The notes: a model not told the origin generated them from the sequence alone. A stretch of DNA of 64,000 nt from Agarophyton chilense (GCA_030374765.1 JARGXX010000100.1:1779539-1843538); one strand, 5' to 3'; numbered from the stretch's first letter, positions 35,110 to 46,795 are shown. A program made the numbers and translations.

Positions 35110-35745
35110 TGTCATGTAGTGGCAGAAGGTCTGACCTTTGAGGTTGTCAATGTACTACACTGACCCTGTAGGTGATAGGTGTGAGGGATCATCGGCCATG
35201 CAGCTCCGGGCGAGCTACCATCTAGGTGTTGTCAGCCACGTGTAGTGTTGACATGTACCTTTTGGTTGAGTAATTGTTAGTACTTGTAATTGTAATTATA
35301 TTTATTTTAGTACAGTAGTTGAGTGGCCACCTAGCACTGTAGCCAGTGCTGGCCAGCTCTCTGACATTAGGTCAGAGACCGTGCCTTGCTGGCACCTCCC
35401 GGGTGATCTGGAGAGTGCCGTCCACTGCATATAGGAAACTGCACCTCTCCCATCCTAATCTGATAAATACAGGCATCACTTGGGTCACGTCTATACCTTT
35501 TGGTTCATTGTTTCTCAACTACCACACAGGCTTTCCCGCGCCTCGACGCCTACCATCGTTCACCTACACGGTATAGGCTAGTCGCCCGCCGTTTGCCCCT
35601 GCAGGTTTACACGGTGCCCTGCTACCACCATCGAGGTTTACTACGGCCACCTTCTAGGGTTGAGCTTCAACACGCTCCCTACGGTTGAGCGTCACTACGC
35701 TCCCGAAAAATGACAGTAGCATACCCCAGAGGTGATTTTACGACG
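35110..35745 (+). repeat. Gypsy-C 3' LTR
   Basis: It is homologous to the 5' LTR with numerous point differences, plus an extra segment of about 40 bp near 35225-35268 containing TGTTGACATGTACC. The divergence suggests an old insertion. Confidence 0.85.
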
Positions 35746-36141
35746 TGCCATCGGTTCAGTTATCCCACCGGCATCCGTCAAGGATTGATTCATACTACAC
35801 TTTTTTTGTTCTCCTATTCCTTTTATTCCGATATTTTACTTTGTGTTACAGGTTTCTTCTGCGCCCCAGCATTGGGTTTTTACTTTGTTTTTTGTTATTT
35901 CTACTACTGCGTTGGAGTTAGCTCCTCTATTTATCCATTTATTTCCCCTGCTCCAAGGATTGTTGGCATTGTCATCGTACACTTCATACTCGTTTCTATC
36001 CCCACTTCCGTGGTATATTCTGAAGTTTCCGTGGAGCTACGCCCACAGCTGGGACATAAGGAAGGCTCTACGCTGAGTTCCTTTAAGAAGGGAGCAAGGC
36101 TTTGAACACCTTGAGTGTCTTTTCCCTCGCGGGGTATTGCA
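35746..36141. other. right part of a possible solo LTR interrupted by Gypsy-C
   Basis: The flanks of Gypsy-C are not copia sequence. Joining 24361-24393 to 35746-36141 gives about 430 bp starting TGCTGCTCCC and ending TATTGCA, with TGC/GCA inverted ends. That suggests a solo LTR of another family that landed in Copia-0 before Gypsy-C. No clear target duplication was found, and no protein is encoded. Confidence 0.3.
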
Positions 36142-36252
36142 CTACATAAGAGTACAAAAAGCTCCAGCATGAATGACACACAAGCATGCTAAAGAAGATG
36201 AAAATTCTACTGCAGGAGCAATTGTGATGCTAGCACATGTAATGGAACCTAT
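36142..36252 (+). pseudogene. Copia-0 linker between integrase and RT
   Basis: The frame from ATG 36171 (MTHKHAKEDENSTAG...VMEP) continues in phase across the Copia-1 insertion: after removal of one target copy, the next codons (41498 on) read LLKEAVTESDKNYWTTAMEK, the start of a copia RT. This proves the two sides were once contiguous. Confidence 0.7.
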
Positions 36253-36627
36253 TATGAAAATTGCATTGACTTGCCATTTTGAATGAACATCTTCGGCATT
36301 CAAATACAAAACCCTTGTGCAACATTTACATGACCAAGTACAAATATTCACGTGACAACTCTTCTTTACATGACCAAGTTCAAATACTCATGTGACAACT
36401 ATCCAACACTAAGTATGCAACGTCACTCCTGCTGAACAGCTCCACTATCTCTCTTTGCTTTCTTTGTCTACTTATACTTCTCTCCAGTTCGCAATCCTCA
36501 AGAAGACGACAGCAGACTTTTCGATACCTCATATTCTACTAAAGCTTCTTATTTGTTCTACCTGCACCGCTCGATCTCAACAGTTCCTGCCGATAGCTCC
36601 AACCGATCTAAGTTCCCTCTCTTCTTA
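36253..36627 (+). repeat. Copia-1 5' LTR
   Basis: It starts TATGAAAATTGC and ends ...CTCTTCTTA. It contains a 40-bp direct repeat (36325-36364, 36365-36404) with CACGTGAC or CATGTGAC in each unit, a likely upstream activating duplication. It ends directly against the PBS. Confidence 0.92.
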
Positions 36628-36640
36628 GTTATGGGCCCAG
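36628..36640 (+). other. Copia-1 PBS (initiator tRNA-Met half-molecule type) overlapping the Gag start
   Basis: GTTATGGGCCCAG is complementary to the conserved anticodon arm of eukaryotic initiator tRNA-Met (CTGGGCCCATAAC), the primer type known for Drosophila copia. The ATG inside (36631-36633) opens the Gag frame MGP. Confidence 0.75.
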
Positions 36641-39600
36641 GTAATAACCTACCCGCTCGTCCCAAGTTCTCGTGGGATATCAAGAGCGTTCCCTGGACAG
36701 ATGGTCGCGGAGACCAAGAAGAAAATGCGAAAGCAGTTAATTTGTGGAGTTCATTTCATGATCGTCTTCCGGACAGCAACTCCAATAAGAAACCCAGCGA
36801 ACTTCGTGGCATATGTCTAAAGTCGCAATTGTTTGGACGCGCTCGAGACCTCTGTACAGGCATCCCTGATGATGTAATTGCGTCTGCTACTGGTGCGCAA
36901 AGTATTGTTGATGTCCTCCACCAGCGTGATGCTCTTACAGTTGTCAGTGAAGTCTACCGTGACTTCAATGAGCTACTGTCTACACGCCGTGGAACAAATG
37001 AAACGCTTCGTGGCTTTGAGTCTCGTTTCGCCGCTCAAGTCGCAAAGTTCAACTCATTTGCTACCAGCACCAAGCTACCTGAATCGCTTACAGCTCTCAT
37101 GCTATTGTCAAATGCCTCTATTGAAAACTCCCAGCGTGTATCGGTACTGGCTGCCGCTGCTCCATCTACTGCAAACCTTACCAACCAGTCATCGAATGAT
37201 GACTTCATTCAGGCAATTTCCTACCAATCCGTTTCCTCAGTTATAAGACAATGTGACCGTCCCATAGTCACCAAAGGCAGCTCTTATGATCAAAATCCAA
37301 TTGTGTCGAACTCTGCAAATGCCAATTACCGTTCCAATAATCGCCGAGAACGCCGCAGGTTGACACCAAGTCAACTAGCAGATCTCAAGTCTCGTTCTCA
37401 GTGTCACAAGTGTAAGCAGTATGGTCACTGGTCTTCTGATCACAACGCCGATGGTTCGCTCAAGGCGAATACTATATCAACTGAGGCACCTCAATCATCG
37501 AGCTCATCAAGCTCCAACCACAATGACTCATCGCAGTCTGGTTCCACGAATGGGAAGACCATATCGCTCAACATGGCCCAACTATCTCCTCCTGAGCTCG
37601 AGGAGCCCTTATCTCCAGAAAATCTCGGCCCCTTGGTCGACGATGGCGCTCCCTACTCAGCCATAGGGTTAACTGAACTACAGCTTCTTAGCTCCCACCT
37701 GCTTCCCTGTTTCAATGGGCAGCTTGATGAGATACCTGATGCCCTATCTGGTCGTAGCTCATGGCAATACGGCTCTGGAGAACATGCTAGTGGCACCCGA
37801 AGCATTCTTGGCTCCGTGGTACTCAACCTGATCTCCGACAATGGCAACATAATACAGATACGCCATTTAGTTCTATCTGGCTCGTCGCAATGGGTTGTTG
37901 GTCGAAACGTGACATGCTACAGTAACATCAACCATCTCGACTCCAACGCTTTACTGTTCTCCAGTCAAAACGGATCCCGTGACTCGATTACTATGGTTGA
38001 CTATGATCTACACAGATACATACCCTATCACACTTTTGCAGCCGCAACTCCTAATGCGAGTACCATCGAAAGAAAAACAGCTATTTGATCCCTTTCTGCT
38101 ACTACGGTCGACACAAAACCGTGGCCTGAAGTCAAAAAAATCATTGACAAAGTTCATAAGCACGTCTGTGGACATTCATCATATTCAGACATCAAGACAC
38201 TGCTGCAACGCAACAAACTATGGAGTGATGAGGTAAACCGCTACCTATCACAACTAATTGTCAACTGTGTCGATTGCAAAGCTACCGCTCTGCCTAAATC
38301 AGCTCGAAAAGTTTCGCTCAGCTCTCTCAACCGTGAATTCAATGATGTAATATGCATTGATCACTTTTATCTTGACATGCTGATGGTATTCCATATAATG
38401 GACTCCTGGTCTCGCTACTCTGCAGGATTCGTAGTAGAAGATGCTACGCTCAGCTCAGCCATTTCCGGGTTTGAAGCCGCATGGATGTCACAGTTTTGGC
38501 CACCAAGTGCCGTTCACGGAGACAACGCTTTCAAGAAGACTGAGTTTCTTGACTATTTAAAAGCTCATGACATCGATTTTCGACCCGTTCCCCCTCGTCG
38601 GCACAGCAAGAATCCAATCGAATCCAAGCATGGCATCATTAGAAGTATATATCTACGACTAAAATCATCTCATATTGAATCCATCTCCCCCAAGACACTG
38701 GCGTATCAAGCGATACGTATATCCAACGACCTCTATGGGTCCGATACTCTTTCTGCGTTTCAGATGGCAAAAGGATTTACAAAGCCTATCGATGGCAAGT
38801 ACCTACCCTCACCTGTATCTGGAGAGTTGCTACATGCGCAAGAGACGCTTGCAGCTAAACGTAAGCTTACTCTGATACTTCGTTCCAAGGCCCTTACTGA
38901 ACCGAAGATCAACACCGGCGATCTAGTTGAAGTCTATCTTAAGCGCAATCATGAGAAACGTGGAAAATGGTTATCTCCGCGCGCAGTTATATCCATAGAT
39001 AACTCAGCTCGCACCGTTTCAGTTACTGGTTCCAATGGCAGAACAATGTCTGCTGCTATTGAAGACGTTCGTCCAGCAATTTTTGACGACCCATTCGCTA
39101 CCCAAGTTCAAGAAAGCATCGATTTGCTTGATGATAACATCTCCGATATGCTGGATAGTTCCAATGTCAGCTCCCACAACGACTCCAACCATGCCGATAC
39201 CAACGAGTCGAACAATGCACAAGACCACGAGTTCACTGCTGATGAATTTTCTACTGCCCTACCGTCCATCGGTGACGCAGTTGAAGTATTCTGGCCGCTC
39301 GATGATCAGTTTTACCCAGGTGTAATCTCTGCAACTGATGAAAATGGATTACATCACATTCAATATAATGATGGTGAATCCGAGGAGCTCGATATCTCAA
39401 AGGAAACCTGGCGCTTCACCAAAGATGCGCTATCAGGTAACACCGCCGATATTGGACCGTCAGAGTTAGCCAGCTCTGAACCTCAAGCTCGTCAAGCTCT
39501 ACTTGATCATTTTGGCAACAAGCCCTTTCTAGGGCACCAAGCTCAAGGATTTCAGCAATTTCCGTTAGTTAATGCTTACTCCATGGAAGAATCAGCATTC

Positions 39601-41098
39601 TGCAAAACCGTGAAGGCCGTCCCAATCTCAGAAGTTCCAACAAATGCCAATATTATATCAAGTCATGTTATCTACAAGATCAAGATCAACGATGATCGCA
39701 CGCTTAAACTCAAGGCCCGCATTGCTCCGCATGGAAATGAAGACAGCCAGAAGAATGACCTCAAGATGGACTGCTGTCAGTGTCCACCAACCGGCATTCG
39801 CATTCTTCTCTCAATCGCCTCTTTATTTGGATGGCGTTTAAGCAAGCTCGATGTCAAGAGCGCCTTCCTGCAAACTGGGGATGCTAAGAGGGATGTTTAT
39901 GTTGTCCCTCCCCGCGAATGTTCGAAACGCTCCCATTACTGGCTTCTGCTCACTGCTGCCTATGGACTTGTCAACGCCAATGCTAAATGGCAAGTGCAAT
40001 CCGATAAGCTCATGCTGGACATAGGACTATCCCAACTCGCCTATGTACCGCAGTTATTTTATAAGATGAACAACGGCAAACTAGTTCTAGTTGCCATCAA
40101 GATAGTTGACAACGTCCTCGCAACTGGCGAAACATCCACCGTCGACCAATTAATTCAATTGTTCAACAAGAAGTTCAAACTTGGAACTGTCGCTCATGGT
40201 CCTCAGCTTCTACGCTTCTACGGCCTCAACATAGTTCAAAAGGAAGATTAATCAATTGAAATCAACGCTTCAGACAAGCTGTCCGCTCTTGAATCGTTTC
40301 CGATATCGCGTCTTCGTCGGAAACAATATGATGAACCGCTTAACAGTATAGAGCACTCTGCCTATACCTCGCTCAACAGTTCAATTGGATGGCTCGGAAT
40401 TTCTGCATCCCCCTTCTGTGAATTCTACGCCAGCTACCTTCAACAACGTCTACCGTCTTTCAAAGTATCTGATCTCGTCTGCAAAATCAACTCGGTTCGC
40501 ACGCTCAAGAAACTTGGAACCTCTATCTCGTTTCCAAGGCCACCCCGTTACAATGAGTACTCACTTTCTGTACTCGTCTTTTCTGATGCTGGTCGCCCCC
40601 AACGACTACGGACAACTCGGCTTTGTTGCTGGTGTTCTACTCGGTGATCTCAAGAAAAATGCAATCTTTCACACGTTATCCTGGACCTCACACAAGTCTA
40701 AGCGCCCCGTGAAATCAATCGGTTCTGCAGAGATACTTGCCGCGTCTGAAGCTATTGATGAAGGGAAGGTTTTATCCCAAGGACTCAGCCTATTGCTTAA
40801 CACACATGTTGACCTACTGATTGCTGTCGACTCCAAGGATCTATACACATCGCTGTCTACACAACGCAATTCGATCGACCGTTCTATTCGTGCTGATGTC
40901 AACTGCATACGCTTTGAGTTCGAGACACACTCAGTTAACAAAATACTATGGGTTCCTGGACAACAGAACCTAGCAGATCCAGCTACAAAAACCGATTCAC
41001 CCCTATCACAAACACTGCAGCTTGCAATGCATTCAGGGACTATACCAATTGACTTCCCAAGAGCGCTATTCCGAAGCTCTTGTCAATCCCTCGGGTAA
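36631..41098 (+). pseudogene. Copia-1 Gag-Pol polyprotein, two stops and one frameshift
   Basis: From ATG 36631 one frame holds Gag (RPKFSWD, PWTDG, ICLKSQLFGRARDLC), a knuckle CHKCKQYGHWSSDH of type C-X2-C-X4-H-X4-H (37402-37443), protease DDGAPYSAIG (37639-37668), then TGA (38086-38088). It resumes with the integrase HHCC zinc region, Asp in CIDHFYLD, Asp in VHGDNAF, Glu in PIESKHGIIRS, a Tudor-like domain (39265-39420), and RT with LDVKSAFLQTG and IVDNVL (40102-40116), where the second Asp of the usual VDD is Asn. TAA is at 40249-40251. RNase H begins in this frame (VFSDA) and continues after a frameshift near 40600 in the 40385-41098 frame (SHKSKRPVKS, AVDSKD, VPGQQNLADP). An upstream in-frame ATG at 36553 lies in the LTR. 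Confidence 0.9.
39265..39420 (+). other. Tudor-like domain in Copia-1 Pol
   Basis: Residues IGDAVEVFWPLDDQFYPG, then HIQYNDGESEELDIS and ETWRF, follow the Tudor-like pattern known from plant PDS5 and ATX-type proteins (V-G-x-V-x-V-W-P-x-D-x-x-F-Y-x-G ... Y-D-D-G-D-x-E-x-L ... E-x-W). It lies between integrase and RT. It is conserved in Copia-2. Such folds read modified histones; here the role is inferred. Confidence 0.65.
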
Positions 41099-41120
41099 GA
41101 TTAACTCCAAGAGGAGTTAA

Positions 41121-41495
41121 TATGAAAATTGCATTGACTTGCCATTTTGAATGAACATCTTCGGCATTCAAATACAAAACCCTTGTGCAACATTTACATG
41201 ACCAAGTACAAATATTCACGTGACAACTCTTCTTTACATGACCAAGTTCAAATACTCACGTGACAACTATCCAACACTAAGTATGCAACGTCACTCCTGC
41301 TGAACAGCTCCACTATCTCTCTTTGCTTTCTTTGTCTACTTATACTGCTCTCCAGTTCGCAATCCTCAAGAAGACGACAGCGGACTTCTCGATACCTCAT
41401 ATTCTACTAAAGCTTCTTATTTGTTCTACCTGCACCGCTCGATCTCAACAGTTCCTGCCGATAGCTCCAACCGATCTAAGTTCCCTCTCTTCTTA
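41121..41495 (+). repeat. Copia-1 3' LTR
   Basis: Same length and ends as the 5' LTR, with the 40-bp repeat at 41193-41272. It is followed by the target duplication CCTAT. Confidence 0.92.
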
Positions 41496-41497
41496 CC

Positions 41498-43050
41498 TAT
41501 ATTATTAAAGGAAGCAGTCACTGAGTCTGATAAAAATTATTGGACCACCGCAATGGAAAAACACATAAATTTCTTCATGAAAAACAATACATGGACTCTG
41601 GTACCAAAGAAAGCTAGAATGCGGATTTCTACGCCAAAAATGGTTTAAAATAATTAAGCCAAACACAAGAATGCAAGAAAGACTTTTTGGAGCCTGGCCG
41701 GTGTGCAGAGAAGTTCAATAAAAATATGGAATGGATTATTTTGAAACACATGCACCAGTTAAAAAAATGGTTTCTTCATAAATTATGTTTGGGCTTTCTT
41801 TCCAGCTTGAAATGCATATTCATCAAGTGGATATCCGCACTGCATTTCTAACTAATGTCCTTGAAGAAAAACAATACATGAAGCAACCAAAAGGATTTAA
41901 AAGCGCAAAAAATCCGAAGCATGTTTGAAAATTTCAAATATCTATTTGTGGTTTAAGCAGACACCAAAAGCTTAGTACAGTGTTCTTTACGTGGTACTTG
42001 GAGAGATGGAATTCGCAAAGCGCAACACAAATAATGTAATCCTTGCTGTAAATATAAATGGACAACTAATATTTAATACTTTGTATGTAGATGACCTCAT
42101 CATATCTACTGCAGACATTAAAACAGTAAAGCTCGTCAAATCAAAATTAAGCTCATCTTTTTGTATGATAGAGCTGGAAGAAATATGCCATGTTCTTGGA
42201 ATTGAAATAGAGTACAACATGAAAGACGGAAAATTAAAATTTTGGCATAGACAGTATTCAGAGACTGTTTTCAAAATATTCAATATGAAAAACAGCAAAC
42301 CCACTCATATCCTTCTACAACCTAACAGAGTACTTTTAAACCCAAAAGAAATGGTAACAAGAATGGAATCAGTTTTGTATCAAAACCTAATTGAATCTAT
42401 CATGTACTTGATTTTTGAGACGAGATCCGACTTGGCTTCTGTTATTACTACTCTAAGTCAATATTCTGATAATTTTCATAATAAACATTGAACTTTTTGC
42501 AGAAAAGTGTTACGCTACATACAGAAAACAAAAATTTTGTGTCTTTTATATACGTGGAAAGATAGTAACACTGTAGTAATATTCAATGATGCAAGTTGGG
42601 AAAATAAAGAGAAGCGAAAATGTATTTCAGGATATGCCAGGTACTATGAAAATTGTTTAATATCTTGGAGCAGCCGTATGCGAAACTGTGTCTCTTTATC
42701 AACTACAGAAGCGGAATTGATTGCATTATGTGAAGCAGTTAAAGAAGCAAAATGGCTCTTGAAATTAATTTATGAAATGAAAAATGCCACGTCAACACCA
42801 TTAACTATGTGTGTGGACAATCAGTCAGCAACATCTATTTTTAAAAATGAAAGAAGTCATTGAAAACCAAAACAAATTATTAAGCACTTTTATGTTCAAG
42901 AATGTGTGCAAGAAAACTTTTTTGAAATCAAATACTATCCTACAGAAAACATTGTAGCCAATATTTTTCCAAAGGCTCTTCAGAAAATTAAGCAGGAACG
43001 ATTTGTGCAAATGCTCCGACTAAAGCCGTTTAAAAGCTGTGAGAGAGTGT
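41498..43050 (+). pseudogene. Copia-0 3' half: RT and RNase H
   Basis: It continues Copia-0 after the Copia-1 insertion. The RT start has NYWTTAMEKHINFFMKNN and NTWTLVPK (41540-41610), then in other frames GMDYFETHAPVKKMVS, HQVDIRTAFLTN (first Asp) and YMKQPKGF. The active site LYVDDLIIST is intact in the 41991-42491 frame. RNase H is in 42507-42863 with FNDASWENKEKRKCISGY, SLSTTEAELIALCEA and CVDNQSATSIF, then FYVQECVQENFFEIKYYPTE. Frameshifts and stops lie near 41648, 41780, 41960, 42489 and 42861. Sequence style matches animal copia rather than Copia-1/2. Confidence 0.85.
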
Positions 43051-43358
43051 TGTAGAAACATCTAGAAGTTTCCAGAATGCAACTAGAAACTGCTATACGT
43101 TATAAAAGTATGTAGAAGACTATAAAAGCTTCAATAGAACTCTATGTATGAAAAGCAAGAACTATCTTAGAACGAAATGATATTCGTCTAGAACAAGAAG
43201 TGTTTTAAAGCAATATAAAAGAACAGAAGAACAGAGACTGAGTCGAGAAAAGCAAACTCAATTCCACACGTCATAGAATTATCCGCGTTCGAGTGTACTT
43301 TATCCCATCACTGTCAGTGATCTGCAGCTTCCTCTTACATCTGTCGTCTACCGCAACA
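43051..43358 (+). repeat. candidate Copia-0 3' LTR
   Basis: It starts TGTAGAAACATC right after a purine-rich GTGAGAGAGTGT and ends ...CTACCGCAACA, giving TG...CA ends about 308 bp apart. No 5' partner remains in the window, so the ends are provisional. It carries a heat-shock-element-like motif and a TATA box. Confidence 0.5.
43064..43108 (+). promoter_or_regulatory. heat-shock-element-like triplet and TATA box in the Copia-0 LTR
   Basis: AGAAGTTTCCAGAAT (43064-43078) is three alternating units of nGAAn/nTTCn, the heat-shock factor binding pattern. TATAAAAG follows at 43101-43108, 22 nt downstream. This is the arrangement of a heat-inducible promoter. Confidence 0.5.
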
Positions 43359-44160
43359 TATCGATAGTTTAGAAAGCCATGCTGACGTCCTTTCAAATAA
43401 ATGGTCTGTCTCGCAAGACAACATAAGGAATGATTTGGTATTGCTCGCCGACTCCTAATCTATTATTAGGATCTTCTCAAGAAGTAGCTATTCATCTGCC
43501 AACCTTAACTTTACAGCCTGCCGACTCGCGGCCATGACCATAGCCCACTAATTGTATTCGCGTCTTTTATACATTCTATTTCGTCTCAAATCTACCTACT
43601 CTCGATCTGCGTTCAAATATGTTGCCATGATTTGTTCAATAGAGATAGTTGAAGCATTTAACCTTCTCCAAACACATAAAACTCCTCTTCTTATAACGAA
43701 AATCACACGGTTAAAAGTTCAGACGTCTTCTATTCTTTATCACTCCTTCTCAACTTGTGGTGCATGCGATTAGGAGATCAAATCTGTATCGGAGTACAAA
43801 ATGACCATTTTGAAGCCTTATCTTCTGCTGGCTAAGTATTTGAAGCCCCAAACACGTCGACGTTAGGTCATGACATTCGCTGCTACGAAGCTTGCTCATA
43901 CACTTCTAATTTACACTTAAGATTCATATAGAAAAACGTTTTTATCTTGATAACGCAAAGGGAAAAGAAGTGTACACTTACATATTTACTTTCCCACTCC
44001 AGACTGTGCTCTCATTTGAACTTTATGAGAACTTCAGTTGGAACATGAAAACGTAGCGTCTTCCACAAACCTCTTGTACACCTCTCTCATCACTGTGTAC
44101 TCGAATTTTGAGCTAAATAAGAAGAACAGAAACATCATGACATCGGTATAGCGTTGAAAT
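43359..44160. other. AT-rich stretch without recognised gene
   Basis: It lies between the Copia-0 LTR and the first copy of the large duplication. Only short ORFs occur, none with recognisable features. Confidence 0.45.
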
Positions 44161-44352
44161 ATGAAAATGTTTTAACGCGTGAAGCGGTACTAATCTCCGA
44201 CCCTTTCAATAATTTTTATGAAGTTCCGAATAGGAGTAATGGCATCTATAATTGCAACAGAAATCGATAACATACAAACATGGAAGTATTCGAGGATGTC
44301 CAAATTCAATACAACGACGCTTTTATTTTCTACACGAGGGCCTTTTGAAACA

Positions 44353-44357
44353 CATGT
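44353..44357. other. empty target site corresponding to the Copia-2 insertion
   Basis: CATGT occurs once here in ACACATGTCCTGACACC. In copy 2 the same CATGT is duplicated on both sides of Copia-2 (52402-52406 and 57585-57589). This fixes the element's ends exactly. Confidence 0.92.
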
Positions 44358-44962
44358 CCTGACACCGTTCAAAGAGAAAACAAACTTCTCATAGAAAAAC
44401 TCTTATATCTCAACCCGCTTCTTGAGATACACTCTAGCCTAGTTGCGTTCGTTGCAATATTCATATATGATCACGTAGAACAGATACAAGATCAACCACA
44501 TATTGCAAAAGACGTTCACATAGAGTCATGAGAACCCATTGAACCTGAAATGTTCATCGGAAGGTGCAGAGTGCATGCGGCTTGTATTTCGTGAGAATAA
44601 TCTTTCTCATATGGAATACAGTGATGGCTACTTCGCGGCATTCGTGGAAAGTTGCATTTCTACAAGAGGTGTTTTGTTCACAAAAACTGGAAAGGGATGC
44701 AAACACAAGTAACGGGATGTGAAGAAATAAGGAAAAGAAGAGTGAGTTGGAGGTATACAAGGGCGGATGACGAGGGGCGAGAGTAACGGACGGGGAAAGG
44801 GGGTGAACACGCAAACAGTTTTTTTTCTTTACGTTTTGGTGATGGGAGATTGAAAAAGGAAGGCACTGGGGTAGTTGGGAAGAAGGTTAATGTACCCTTT
44901 TTGCAGACCCAAATAAAAGGAAGGTTGGAAAGGGAGAAAGGTAAGAAAGAGCGAGAAGCAAA

Positions 44963-45082
44963 ACATTCGGCACTGGGGATTCCAGACCGATCCCTCATGT
45001 CAGTACTAGCCCAGCTCGGAGTCACTTAGCTTCGCAGTTCGGGATGGGATGCGGCGCATGTCAACTCGATGTGGCCGAATGT
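44963..45082 (-). rRNA. 5S ribosomal RNA gene, variant 1
   Basis: 120 nt on the minus strand, starting ACATTCGGCCAC and containing CATCCCATCCCGAACTGCG, AAGCTAAGTGAC, GGGCTAGTACTGACATG and ending CCCCAGTGCCGAATGT, then TTTT. The ends pair (ACATTCG with CGAATGT) as helix I of 5S RNA. The internal A-box and C-box regions needed for TFIIIA/pol III initiation are recognisable. Of the two variants this is nearer the general eukaryotic pattern (TAGTACTGACATG). It joins the large ribosomal subunit. Confidence 0.9.
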
Positions 45083-46795
45083 GGCAATCAGTGCTACGCC
45101 GTAGCACCTCATTCCACACGCAACAAAAACAGCGGCTCCCCCCTGCCGCCCACGCCTGAGCAAAATGATGCCTCAAACACCCCAAGTGCGCTCCCTGTCT
45201 CATCACCACATTTGTCGCCTCCATCTCGGCGCTAGTGCGTCGTCCTTTTTGGCAACTGCACATTGTCCCCAAACAAGCAGCTAATCCATCATCTTTCAGC
45301 GCAAGTACTGCAAAGAGGACAGTGCAGCACATCAATCCGTTGGGAATACTTGGATCTTCTCCCACAAGCTTCTCCTCTCCCATTTGTGCCTTGAAACATA
45401 CTTGATCACTCTTGCATTCTTGCAGTGCAGAAATGCCGAGTGCAGAAATGCCGACCAAAGCTTGAATTGAAGTACCATGGGGATGCCGCTCTCCCCGACG
45501 ATGTGCGCGACACTTTTCGAGTGCTGCCCACTTCAGTGTCGAGTGCTCCCCACTTCGGTGGTGCGCCAGAAGCAAATCGTACCGTTGAGCCATGGTTCCA
45601 TCTGAAATGTAGAAAACATGAACTGCGGGTGCTTCAAATTTGCTGCTTCAAACATCTCCGTCCTCCTGACACCTTCGTACCGCAGGCTCTACCCACGTCC
45701 TACGACCCTTTCCGGGGGCTACGGTTGCCGCTGATGTTTTTGTTGGGTGCGCTGTCCACATTTCATTGGCTGGCTTACCTTCGTGCGTAAGCCCCGTTCT
45801 CCACCAATCGCTGCAAACCAATTGCTTCTTGTCGTTGTTCCCCTCCTCTTTATCCAAGCTCTCGCATTCGGCAAGTCTTTCTACTTGTCTTCAAGCACAT
45901 TCACATTCAACCCGCGCAGTAACATTGGAGCTTAACGCTGCGGGTGATGTGAATGACGCGATGCAGTCGGGCAGCCCAGGCTTAGATTTTGCAAACCCCT
46001 CTGAGCATCTGTCACGGCTGCTGGCGTGCTGATTTGCAGAGCGCCGAAATCGCTTACGAGGCCAAGCAAACACGCCTCGGGTGAGACTCTCCGGATTTGT
46101 CCACGCCTTCCATCGCTTGGCGAAGCGATCAATTGTTGACGCACTGACTCTCGAAGACGTCGCCCAAACGCTACATGTCGCGGAGTGCGAACCCCATTGG
46201 AACTCAATCGGCGCGATTGGCGGCGTCTGACAATGTGAGGCAGGACGGAACGACTTATCATACCAGCCGGTCTACGAATGCTTTTGTCCGAAGTAGACAA
46301 GTTTCGACGTGATCGGATATTTCTGCGTCTGTTTCTCTGTGTGGGTTGGGTTTCAGCCCTCTCGGGCACCTCTGGCCTGTAAAAGCCAAACACATCGTGG
46401 GACGCCAGAAACATCTTTCAAGTGCAGAACAGATCGGGGGGCTGGAAAAGAAAGCGCACCAGTCGAACACAACCACTGTAGGGCAGGCGGTAGTCGGGTG
46501 GTGCAGCCAATCAAGTACACACAATTTGGAATCTGGTAGCGTGAAGATAACCGAAAGCACAACTGCAAACGCAAAGCAGCAAAGAAAAGCAGCAGCCGGG
46601 ACAACCCAAAAAGCAATGAACAGAACAGCGACACCGCAAACACGATACACAAAAGCGGTCACGCGCAGCGTAACGAAGGCGGAGGGATGTTGAATACGAG
46701 CGAGGCAAATTGGAGAAGCTGAGAGAGAAGGAGGAGAGGAGAGAGCGGATGGGGTGAGATGGGGGAGACAACGGAGGAAAGCGCTCTGTGCGCAG

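Larger units (their letters stand above)
24394..35745 (+). mobile_element. Gypsy-C: full-length chromovirus inserted in Copia-0
   Basis: LTRs lie at 24394-24986 and 35110-35745, with a PBS at 24990, a polypurine tract at 35098-35109, Gag, Pol, chromodomain and a long antisense ORF between. Flanking bases TGACA (24389-24393) and TGCCA (35746-35750) match at 4 of 5 and may be a decayed target duplication. At 11.35 kb it is larger than Gypsy-B, mainly because of the longer antisense region. Stops, frameshifts and an RT active-site change (YIGD) show that it is inactive. Confidence 0.85.
36253..41495 (+). mobile_element. Copia-1: full-length Ty1/copia element nested in Copia-0
   Basis: LTRs of 375 bp each lie at 36253-36627 and 41121-41495 and differ at about four positions. 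The 5-bp target duplication CCTAT is at 36248-36252 and 41496-41500. A PBS matching the initiator tRNA-Met anticodon arm is at 36628, and a short purine-rich stretch precedes the 3' LTR. The single long Gag-Pol frame has two stops and a frameshift. Confidence 0.93.

Noticed and set aside
36553-36630. Upstream Gag start in the Copia-1 LTR
   Set aside because: The extra residues are LTR sequence, also present in the 3' LTR, and Copia-2 has a stop in the equivalent upstream frame. The PBS ATG is the shared start.
44190-44372. Short conserved ORF shared with 52056-52421
   Set aside because: Conservation is simply the large duplication; the frames differ at both ends.
45006-45593. 195-codon minus-strand ORF
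   Set aside because: It runs through the variant 1 5S rRNA gene and has no recognisable domain; the few differences between duplicates change amino acids.
46258-46662. Hydrophobic 134-codon minus-strand ORF as a membrane protein
   Set aside because: Several frames are open here and the hydrophobic stretch matches a Ser/Lys-rich frame on the other strand. No supporting promoter or homology is apparent.
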